Origin: Rosa chinensis
Taxonomy: Eukaryota > Streptophyta > Magnoliopsida > Rosales > Rosaceae
Direction: 5' to 3'
NCBI RefSeq assembly: GCF_002994745.2
Contig: NC_037093.1
Span: forward strand, 22,951,555-23,015,554
Length of the DNA: 64,000 nucleotides
The position numbers were made by a program, and so were the translations under genes. The notes under the pieces are model-generated. The model worked only from the letters and a program-made list of their open reading frames with translations, was not told the DNA's origin and made no database searches. Of this stretch, positions 55,701-64,000 are shown in pieces. How positions within the stretch are numbered: position 1 is the stretch's first letter; each line of letters starts with the position of its first letter.

Positions 55701-57340
55701 AAGAGAGCATAGTACAAGAATAGAATTTGAAGGTTCAAAACCAAATAAAGCGGATTTTCTAGCAGACCCAATTGAAGCGAATCTAATGCAGAAAGGCTCT
55801 TCCTTCAATTCACCATCAGCAAAGTTAGTAGCATGCTCCTGAACTGTCATCTTAGGAAGAGCTGCAAGCACAAATACCAAACAGTACACAAAACAAAATC
55901 AAAACCCTAAACCCAAAACAAAACACTTCTTCGATATTTTTCTATACACAATCAATTCGAGACTAACCAAGATGATTGGTGCAGATCTTTAGTGTTTTAG
56001 ATTGCAATCTCCTTCTCGAAACTGAAATCTCCTAATCCGCCCCCTTCCATAACCATCCTCGACTCCAGTGCAATCTCTCCATGTTCCTTGCCAGCCCTTG
56101 TGGGTGTAACACCATGAAAACTATTCCCATTTGCATTAGCACCCTGCTTAAATGAGTAAAATACGAATGCATAACTCTGAATCAAGAATAATAGCTTAAA
56201 AACATATTTAAACAAGGAACCCATTCTTCTACATAAGACAAGCAGTGGCAGAAACTATCTGCCACTATAATCAGTTGCCATACTGAGGAAACGACATGCT
56301 CAATCCAATCAGCAATCTAAAGACCTTGTTTTACACTCAACACAGTATAAACTATTCAATGCAGATATAGGTACATACAAGTCCAAATTTGAGAAAATAC
56401 CTTCCACCCTTCTTCTTATTTATGGCAGACTCACTTGAATTCTTCGCACCATTCTTTGAACACTCATCAGAAGAAACAGTACCCATAACAGCTTCAATTC
56501 TGTCACCAGACATATTTCCAGCAACACCATCAACTAGAAGTAAAACTCCCTGAATGATTTATAAAGAGCAACATTTACATCATGCACTATTGTTCAAATC
56601 AATGTGAGAAGCAGATTGAAGGAATGCCATGAATTGCATACCTTTGTAACAACTTGGACAAGGTCACCAGAAAGAATCACAGGAGTATATCTATCAACTC
56701 CCCATTTGCTACATTCGCATCAGATTTTCCCTTTTTAGTTATCCTTGCTTTCTCCAAAACAATGCCTACCAAACCAAAAGCCCACAATTAAGAGTCTCAC
56801 TCTTCATAAATTTGTCTACAACACACACACACAAAGCACCCCAGTAATTACACCTAAAGATCCAATTTTCTAGTTTTCCAACTGAAAAGTTTTTATCTTC
56901 TTATTAATGCAAATTCTCCATTAGTTCAACACAATGGATCACAAACACAATAACTAAACCTAGATTAAACACTATCTGAGCCCAAACAACAGGATCACCA
57001 TAACCCTTCAAGAAAAATGAAAACCCAGATATAGTTCCACAGAAAATCAAAAACCCAGCAACAATTCCACACCATTCTCCAAAACACATTGAACCCACTA
57101 AAAAGCTCAAACAAAACACACCGTATTCATTTTCCACAGAAGCAGTGTGGAAGATTCTGGAGTAGACAGAGCCGAGAGAGATAGAGAGAGAGAGTAATGA
57201 TGAGAATCGATGAAGAAGAACGTTAGGGTAACGCAAAGTGGAGCTTCGATTATCGATAATCAATTGGGTAGACGGACTTGGAGGAGGGTTTGGAGAAGTG
57301 GAAAGCGAGCCCCAATTCGAACCCTATTTCTCGCTGGAGA
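52735..57340 (-). pseudogene. Intron-containing gene-like sequence inside the CACTA element, product unknown
   Basis: Several minus-strand blocks look like exons with splice signals. 56642-56760 (KWGVDRYTPVILSGDLVQVV then TK) joins 56401-56549 (GVLLLVDGVAGNMSGDRIEA) in frame across a 92-bp GT-AG intron. 55683-55861 encodes ALPKMTVQEHATNFADGELK. 53929-54029 encodes GGMVLAQALYRTCWRLHNEE. A terminal exon 52735-52815 (NVKDHQGFTNAEKMSLKDRQ, then LAAQLI and stop) follows a TTTCAG acceptor. An upstream open frame at 56904-57263 has hydrophobic segments, and AAACCCTAATT near 57350-57362 resembles a plant 5' UTR. I do not recognise the protein. It may be a captured host gene or the element's own second gene. 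Confidence 0.5.
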
Positions 57341-57809
57341 GTAAGAACAACCGGTCAATTAGGGTTTCAAGGATAAATGTAAATCGGACCAGAGGATTTG
57401 GGTAATCTAATTTGCACTACACAATGATATTACTTCTAAGAGAGAGAGAGATATAGACCAGAGCGATGGAGGAGCCGAGGGCGGTCGGCTGTGCAGAGAG
57501 CATAGAAGATGTTGTCTTATCACTGAGTCGACTAGTTGATGTCGTCCCACCAGCGTAGCACGAACGTCGCAACCTCCATCGGCCCCGAGGTCTGGGAGAG
57601 AGAGAGGACCTAGAGGGTTCAAGAACTGAGAGAGAGAAGGTCGAGAGGGTCGAGAGCTTTTGTTTTCTTTTCTCTACAATTAGGTCGAGATGTGGCTAGC
57701 TAGGTCTAGGGATTGTCAGGGTTGGTGGGAGCAATTGGGGGGAAGTAAAGGAAGAAGAGTAGTTGTCAGATTTCAATTAAGTTGTTTAGTGGGAGACTTC
57801 AATTTGTCT

Positions 57810-58745
57810 CAAGTTTCTCCCACAACAGATGAAAATGACTGTTGTGTGAGAGTGTGATACAAAAGCAGGCTGGGAGGGAAAATTTGCCACATGTGCCTAC
57901 ATATTTTTCATCAAATTGAAACTTTGGTGCGCCATGCAACTTGCTGATTTGCTTCCATGCTCAGATAATAGAACTATGACAATCTGTTGTACAAATTTGT
58001 GCATCTTGCACTAGGTGTACCTAGAGGATTTCTCAAAGTTCATACAACATTTCTCATACAACATATATCGAAAAAGGGCTAAACACAAATTACTACCCTG
58101 TGGTTTAGGTCCAAAATCAATTTAGTCCCTGAACTTCTAAATTCATCAAAAACACCCCTGCACTTTCAATTTTGATCTAATAGGTCTAATTTGTTAGTTT
58201 TCCGATAATTGAGTTATTTAACTTGTTAACGTGGCTCATATATGACCTATGTTTTATGATGTGGTGTCGAGGTGGTCTGCATAGTCAATTTAGGAGTGAG
58301 TCCTACTATTAAAATTAAATAGTTTTTCAACAAATAATTCAACTATAACTTGAACCCATAATAGAATATTAACGAATTGGAACTATTAGATCAAAATTGA
58401 AAGTTCATGGATGTTTTTGATGAAATTAGAAGTTCAGGGATTGAATTGATTTTGGACCAGAGTACTAACTAGTATTTAGCCCATCAAAAAAACTATTGTG
58501 TGGATAGTTCAAATTGAGCTCCTTCTGGGAGGGAATTATGTGCTCATTTCCCTCCATCTAGGCCTCACATTCACACAATGGAAACTTCTTAACTCAGTTG
58601 TGCAATATCTTCTTAAATTTTTTTTTTTTCAATTTGCTTACATTCACACAACATAAACATATTTGTACCATTTTATGATAGAGTTTGTGTTAACACACAA
58701 CAGCAAATTTTAATTCTGTTGTGTGATGAGTGTTGTGTGTTTCGA
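57810..58745. repeat. CACTA right subterminal repeats, interrupted by a MITE
   Basis: CACAACAGATG, GACTGTTGTGTGAG, ATACAACAT, CACACAATGG and CACACAACAG words are scattered at 57810-58070 and 58490-58745, on both sides of the 58076-58482 MITE. Confidence 0.8.
58076..58482. mobile_element. Mutator-like MITE (407 bp), TSD ATCGAAAAA/ATCAAAAAA
   Basis: Begins GGGCTAAACACAAATTACTA and ends CTAGTATTTAGCCC; the arms pair over at least 100 bp with divergence. 9-bp flanks differ by one base. It is of the same general type as 29945-30341 and 48450-49946 and is inserted in the CACTA subterminal region. Confidence 0.82.
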
Positions 58746-58762
58746 TTTTTGTAGTAGTGATT

Positions 58763-59420
58763 AGTGACCATTGAACTTGCTCTAATTCATATCAAGTGAG
58801 TTCCTACGGCCCTTGAACCGGAGTAGGAATACCATGAAAGAGAATTTCGGCCCTTGAGCCTTGAAAAGCCTTGGGTATGGCTTCTACCATCTTTAGTAAA
58901 TTATATGTCAATTAAATTAGCATCTAGAGAATTGAATTAGGGTTAGGATTCATCCCTAACTACCAATCCCCTATTTATATTAATTTCTTAGTTTTCTTTC
59001 CTTTATTTAATTTAGTTGTTAGTTAAAGTTTTCATTTAAATTCTTGCACTTTAGTTATTAGAAATGCAAATTATATTTTCGTTGACACATTCTACTTCAT
59101 TGTCAATAGTCATCACTAGGCTCATAGCTTTGATTAGGCTTCGGTGCGAACCAAAGCCGAGCATTGCTAAGGCTTGGTGCCTTAGAGTAGCAGCATTTTT
59201 TATTTATTTTCTTTTTCTTTTTCTTTTTCTTTTGTTTGCTAAGTGTCTTTATTTCTGATTACCCAAGGATTGTGGCTTAGCCACTAATCCCCGTGATACG
59301 ATAACTTTGGGCATATATTTCCTTATCTTGACAATGATATCTTGACAATGATATATACGCTTGCGTAAATGTGTATCAAGTCAATGACGCCGTTTCCGGA
59401 GATTTGAGTACCCGGATTTT
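58763..59420 (+). other. Leader-like sequence upstream of the coiled-coil ORF
   Basis: Resumes the sequence interrupted by the CACTA element at 51910. Contains GGCCCTTGAACCGGAGTAGG and GGCCCTTGAGCCTTGAAAAG, a CTTCGGTGCGAACCAAAGCC inverted segment near 59140 and a TTTTTCTTTTTC tract (59205-59232). No gene seen. Confidence 0.45.
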
Positions 59421-60445
59421 ATGCACGAGTATGAGTACAACATGAGGATGTATCAAGAGACATTTGTACCCGAAGCATATCCTCATGAACAAGCTTTTGA
59501 GTCAAGGAAGCCATCACTTGAAGAACAACTAGCTCAATTGGAAGCCTCTAATGCTCAATTGCAAGCCTCCCAAGCTCAATGTCTAGCCTCCCAAGCTCGA
59601 TTGCATGCTAAATTGCAAGCCTTCAATGCTCAATTGCAAGCTTCTCAAGAAATGGCTACACATTCCAATGAGCAATTTGGGCCTAGTCTTGCACGAGAGC
59701 CACCATTCACCTTTTTTCATGAGCAAAATTCTATCTTTGACCAAGTAGAGCCTAATTTAAGAGAAGTAAATTTTGAGCATCATGAACAAGAGTTGCCTAT
59801 TCTAGATCAAGAGGGTGAGGTTCATGTGCAAGAAAGTGTGCTTGGTTATGGAAATTTTGAAGCAAGTGGGGTGAGAAACTATACTTCGGAAGAACCAGTA
59901 CAATATTGGAATTCTAATATTCGCAATAAAGATGAGGAATTTGAAGATGATTCTGAAGAAAATGATGGCTTGTTTTGTGAGGAGGAGGCGGAGCTTGAAG
60001 AGTTACACCATGATCCATCAATCCTTGAGTCCGATATTCCCAAGGAGGAAGAGAGTCCTTTAATGCCTTGTGATGATGAAGAAATTGAAGAGCCAAGGAC
60101 TTTCTCTCCTCCCACATCCAAGGGGATCCATCATGAGCTTCCATGGTGGAGAGTAGAACATTGGGCACTTATGTTCTTAATGAGAAGATTGAGATTAAGG
60201 TACTTTTACCTCTCAATCCACCATTAAGTGGTCAATGTTTCTACAATGAGGTGATGGATCGGAAAGGAAGTGGAGAACTTGCACTCAACCTTTCCCATCA
60301 CTCTCAAGGGCTTCTACCACCTATTGTTCCTAAGAGCATTATCTCTACACCACTTGAGAAGGATAAGGCAAGGTTAGTCCCTAGAAGAAAAATTGAGAAG
60401 AAGAGGAAGAGTAAGAAGCTATACTTTTGGCCACCAATTGGATGA
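59421..60445 (+). pseudogene. Acidic coiled-coil protein of a probable non-autonomous retroelement, frameshifted
   Basis: ATG at 59421 opens 268 codons. Residues about 30-80 form a heptad-like coiled coil with repeated AQLQASQ words (EEQLAQLEASNAQLQASQAQ). Residues 165-235 are very acidic (DEEFEDDSEENDG; CEEEAELEEL). Near 60140 the frame is lost: an overlapping frame (60143-60445) continues with LPLNPPLSGQCFYNEVMDRK and a basic end (RRKIEKKRKSKKLYFWPPIG). Together they look like one protein of about 340 residues broken by a single indel. Downstream, AAACAAAGCGCTCGCCAGGG and AGGCAACCCTA recall the 3' internal region of Athila/LARD-type gypsy elements, from memory. Function unknown; not a standard gag. 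Confidence 0.6.
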
Positions 60446-61629
60446 CTCATGGATAGCTCTTGGCCTTGCCTCTATGACATGTCAAGGAGTCCCTTAGCCC
60501 CAAACAATAGGGTGGTCACACTTGAGAAGTATCCACCTTGACAAAGTTCACGTTTTATGGACCGGCAATGAAGTCCTTAAACAAAGCGCTCGCCAGGGAG
60601 GCAACCCTAGCACATCATCGGTAGTATTTCTTTCTTTTGTAGTTTATTTTTGTTGTGAATAAAGCTTTTGAGTCATTTTTGGGAGGATGGGAGGAGTATG
60701 GAGTTGAAAATGTGAAGAAGAATGAATTCTGCAGTGGGCAGTTTCTGTTCAGATGTTCAGTTGAGTTTGGGAAACTATAGTTTTCAATATACATTGTAAT
60801 TTGAGCTAAAAATTTCTGGAACTATTATCTTATGAGTCTACTATCTTGTGCCAAATTTTCAACCTTGTTGGGTCTCTGGAACTTCAGTTATTTAGTGGTC
60901 AATGGATGAAGGACAGAACAAAGACAGCTACTGTACAGTGACTTTGAGAAGCTACACCCTCTACATATCAAGATATTTGGAGCTGAAATTTTTTAGAGAT
61001 GTAACTTTACTTCTCCTATGTATTCTGATACAACAGGTTTTAAATTGAACCTTCCTAGCTTTAGATTTTGAGTTCCAAGTGATAGAAGTCAGAAACAGGG
61101 CACAGCAGAAACTGCAGAACAGGTCAGTGAGTTTGGAGGTCCACGATGTTTGACTCAGAATTGGGATTTGATTGAAATTTTATCACAAGGTAGCCTCATG
61201 AGTCTAGTTTCTTATCCAGTTAGTGTCACCCTCTTTGCACCTCTGGAGCTTCAGATATTGCAGTTTTGGTGACTGAGGGTCAGCAGCAGACTTCATTACA
61301 AGCTGGTAAATTTAACCAGCTATAGTTTTCATCTCAATTGGAGATAGTGGGTCACTTTATATGGATAGAAATCTCTTTGAGTCTACTTTCCATTCCAAGT
61401 AGCCTCACTTATCTATCACTTTCTGAGTCGAGATATGAGCATTTGAAGATAGAAAGGTCATTGCTGGAATTTCGCTGCACTCACTAGTTTTTGTTCACTT
61501 GGGTGGTTGGACTTCTTGCACTTCAATTCTTCAATGGAGGCCATTAGAGGGCAGTTTTGGGTGTATTGGAGGTGGCAAAGCCTATGAGCTTAATGGAGGA
61601 CTTTTGTCTTTATTTTTTGATGGGCCTAT
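60446..61629 (+). other. Non-coding 3' region with degenerate repeats of about 230 bp
   Basis: After the GCGCTCGCCAGGGAGGCAAC box, three loosely similar stretches share TGAGTCTACTATCTT-like starts at about 60834, 61198 and 61378. CTGGAACTTCAG and CTGGAGCTTCAG words and CAGCAGACTTC-like ends also recur. No open frame of interest. Sequence is cut at 61629 by the next element. Confidence 0.5.
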
Positions 61630-63486
61630 TGAAGGAATGGATGGATTTCAAAACTTTTTAATTAGTGCGGAATTAGTTTAACCATTAAACTACTAACTAA
61701 ACATAAAATCCATTCCTTTAACCCATGATCTTGGCTTATTGTGATATGTATATAAACATAGCATGCATAGTAAGGAAGAACAAAGAGGGAGTTTATGTTC
61801 TACTCACCCTTGGAGCGTGATCTCAATCCGATCCAAGTGAACCACCAAAGTTCCTCTCCTTGATCTCTCCTTGTGTGTGTTTCCTCCACCTTGAAGCACC
61901 TTGGATTAAGAACTCCTTCTTGTACTCCTTCTTGTGCTTGTAATCTTCTCTTTGATGTAGTAAGGAAAGCCACAAAAAGATATGGCCTCAAAGGATCTTC
62001 ACCAAGTGAATCAAGAGATGAAGAAAGATGAAAGAAAAGAAGAAATTATGCAAGTGTTCTTCTTTCCTTTAATTTGGTAATGGACCAAGGGAGAACTCTT
62101 TCTCTCTCTCTCTCTCAAATCTGAAAATAATAGTGTGGAGACACACTTATTCTCTTTGTCCATGCTTTCACTTTTATATAATAGGAAATAACTCCAATTA
62201 CTAAAAGAAAATATTGACTTTCATAAAGCCAATATTTTTGGCTGGTCCATACTTGTTATTGGGCACTAAAAATGTGTCTTGGGCTTTCATTTAAATCTCA
62301 TTTAGTGAAGCCCAAGTCCACACCAAAAACCCGACAATCGTTTAGGCCCAATAGGTTCGGTTTTACCCGAAAATCCTAATTATGTCCAAATAATAAATCT
62401 AATTAATTATTTGGTCATAACCAACTCTTGTTTAATCTTCTTCATATACAATCTCAATGATCCACTTATATGGTGTGCGATCTCTTAGGTTCTAATTAAC
62501 AAGGCAGTGAAGTTTATAGAAACCATTCTATTTTGTTTACGAATCAAAAACTCCATTTTTGATTCTCCCTTATTATTAGGATTATAAATGTTTATTAATC
62601 CTCGGGGACTTCACAAGTCATGAGTGACGTCTTGCAACATATCATGACTACCCTAGTTAATGTAGAATGACAAAGAACCTATTCAATTGGAATTACAATA
62701 CAATACGGTCCTTCTCTAACACTATGTTCTAAATCACATCATCGGGGTATGGAATTGATATGTCAATCCCCTAATGTGATTTTCATTCTTATGTGATTCT
62801 TAGAATGTGATTAGAAACTCCTTTTTAATCTCATTCAATGCTTTGGCCAAAGACTTATTGAATCACATCTTTGAACATACACCTTATTTACTTAAGGATA
62901 GAGATTCCTTATTGTACACTCACATGTCTCCATGACCGAATTGATTATACCAATGAATGCATCTATTATATCCATTAAGGGACACAATATTATTGCATCA
63001 TCAAGAAATAATCAATTCACTCATAAGACAACTATGGTGTCTCAGGTCAAAGGACTAATTTGTATTATTGCAATTTAGAGTTCAAGTTTGACATGTAAGT
63101 AAGACTCCATACAAGAACTCTAACGATCGCGTTCAGTGTACTCTTTAAATTAAGAGCACCCACATACTTGTATTAGTGTCTCCACACAAATGACAAGAGA
63201 CATATCATCCTCCATATTGAGCATACATAGTATGTGCTAGTCTTTCCGGATTATCAATGTCCAAGTGATAATCCTATGACTAGGAACCTTTTAGGATAAG
63301 AGTGTGAAAGAGTAAAGGTCTCACACATCTAACTCTTTAGATTACTTTCTCTTTAACTCATATTCCTTGGACCTTGTTCAATCAAATATCAAATATAAGC
63401 AATGAACAATAAACTTGCCCTTTTGATTAATAATAATTACAATAATAATTACATCAAAATGATTGTTTTAGGACACAATTCCTTCA
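61630..63486 (-). mobile_element. 3' LTR of the Tork-like element (1857 bp)
   Basis: Plus-strand ends TGAAGGAAT and ATTCCTTCA are perfect inverted repeats, and the right end abuts the purine tract. It contains a (TC)n tract near 62100-62116. No coding sequence is recognised. Confidence 0.8.
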
Positions 63487-63500
63487 ATCTCCCACTTGTA
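63487..63500 (-). promoter_or_regulatory. Polypurine tract of the Tork-like element
   Basis: On the minus strand TACAAGTGGGAGAT precedes the LTR start TGAAGGAATTG and directly follows the RNase H stop codon. Confidence 0.75.
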
Positions 63501-64000
63501 CTAAACCCAATCAGCCATGAAACGTACACCCATCTTCTCAAGATGTTGTTCTAGCTTTGCTTGTGATAAAGGCTTAGTGAATGGATCCGATATGTTATCA
63601 GTAGATGCTACTTTGAGAATGTTAATGTCTCCACGATTAACAATCTCCCTTATGATATGGAAGCGTCTTTCGATGTGTTTGGATTTTTGATGAGACCTTG
63701 GTTCCTTGGCTTGAGCAATTGCCCCATTGTTGTCACAGTAAAGTGGAATCGGTGACTCAATGGTAGGAACAACATCAAGTTCAGTGATGAACTTTTTCAT
63801 CCAAACTGCTTCCTTTGCAGCCTCTGATGCTGCAATGTATTCTGCCTCAGTAGTGGAATCTGCAGTAACGCTTTGTTTGCAGCTTCTCCAATTTACTGCA
63901 CCTCCATTCAAGGTGAAGACAAACCCTGATGTGGATTTTCTGTCATTCACATCAGATTGAAAATCTGAGTCTGTGTATGCTTCCACTTGCAACTCTGATT
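63501..64000 (-). CDS. Ty1/copia RNase H domain, C-terminal end of polyprotein (partial)
   Basis: An uninterrupted frame entering from the right edge: AYTDSDFQSDVNDRKSTSGF, WRSCKQSVTADSTTEAEYIA, LYCDNNGAIAQAKEPRSHQK, SKHIERRFHIIREIVNRGD, with the C-terminus DPFTKPLSQAKLEQHLEKMG. The acidic residues expected for RNase H (Asp in TDSDF, Glu in TEAEYIA, Asp in CDNN) are present. No defect is visible in this part, so the element could be relatively intact. The true start lies outside the window. Confidence 0.92.
   Translation of the reverse strand, partial: SELQVEAYTDSDFQSDVNDRKSTSGFVFTLNGGAVNWRSCKQSVTADSTTEAEYIAASEAAKEAVWMKKFITELDVVPTIESPIPLYCDNNGAIAQAKEPRSHQKSKHIERRFHIIREIVNRGDINILKVASTDNISDPFTKPLSQAKLEQHLEKMGVRFMADWV

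Larger units (their letters stand above)
51911..58759. mobile_element. CACTA (CMC/En-Spm) DNA transposon, 6849 bp, TSD ATT
   Basis: Left end CACTACAACAATAAG, right end reverse complement CACTACTACAAAAATCG, flanked by ATT (51908-51910 and 58760-58762), a 3-bp duplication as expected. Both subterminal regions are packed with ACACAACAG words in both orientations, the usual binding sites of the element-encoded DNA-binding protein. I see no TnpD-type transposase; the interior has gene-like exons on the minus strand (52735-57340) and a MITE. It is therefore likely non-autonomous. Confidence 0.88.
61630..64000 (-). mobile_element. Tork-like Ty1/copia retrotransposon, 3' end, minus strand
   Basis: A 3' LTR (61630-63486), purine tract and RNase H coding region read leftwards from the right edge; the rest of the element is outside the window. 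RNase H sequence style resembles the Tnt1/Tork group. The left flank CCTAT (61625-61629) should reappear beyond the far LTR. Confidence 0.85.

Noticed and set aside
57407..57622. Minus-strand 71-codon frame near the CACTA right end
   Set aside because: Overlaps (GA)n tracts and lies upstream of the gene-like unit; more likely leader or low complexity.

Overview
This window is plant nuclear DNA, almost certainly from a eudicot. It consists of nested LTR retrotransposons, solo LTRs, one CACTA DNA transposon, Mutator-like MITEs, a SINE and a 220-222 bp tandem repeat. I found no convincingly intact host gene. The only recognisable host-type coding sequence is a broken 3-ketoacyl-CoA synthase fragment (34140-34745, minus). 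Element style is compatible with Rosaceae, but the species cannot be told from the sequence.

Layout. 1-11163: a decayed Tat-lineage Ty3/gypsy element on the minus strand, cut inside its second RNase H domain by a 5.5 kb Del/Tekay-type chromovirus (781-6315, TSD CGATA). 11171-14544: a 2.3 kb minus-strand LTR with its PPT, then unrecognised debris. 14545-18909: a 5'-truncated plus-strand chromovirus with its 3' LTR. 18910-34008: a tandem array of about eight copies, split into five blocks by a solo LTR (19314-22281), a complete but dead Ty1/copia element (22438-29500), a MITE (29945-30341) and another solo LTR (30658-33508). Each insertion has a readable target-site duplication. 34140-34745: the KCS pseudogene. 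34757-50700: an LTR holding a Ty1/copia element (34909-47301), which holds a non-autonomous LTR element (38605-46638), which holds a solo LTR (41143-43965), which holds a tRNA-derived SINE (42968-43159). That is five nested levels. A 1.5 kb palindromic MITE (48450-49946) also sits in the outer LTR. 50700-61629: a transcribed-looking, probably non-autonomous LTR-element sequence encoding an acidic coiled-coil protein. It is split by a 6.85 kb CACTA element (51911-58759) that carries intron-containing gene-like sequence and a MITE. 61630-64000: a minus-strand Tork-like Ty1/copia element leaving the right edge.

Most interesting signal. Several long chromovirus LTRs carry arrays of small hairpins about 0.5-1.3 kb upstream of the LTR 3' end. 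Within an array the loop is constant, while the stem sequences differ but stay self-complementary. The clearest case is nine hairpins around GGCAGTCCC at 5439-5717. Others use CTCCC and ACAAA loops (41808-41954), GGTGAA/GGTGAT loops (21180-21275) and an AACTAAGTTATATG loop (21334-21630). This looks like structured LTR RNA or DNA maintained by covariation, and I do not know of a description of it.

Many open frames here are by-products of tandem repeats or antisense LTR sequence and are not listed as genes. Domain names come from motifs read by eye, and no database search was possible.
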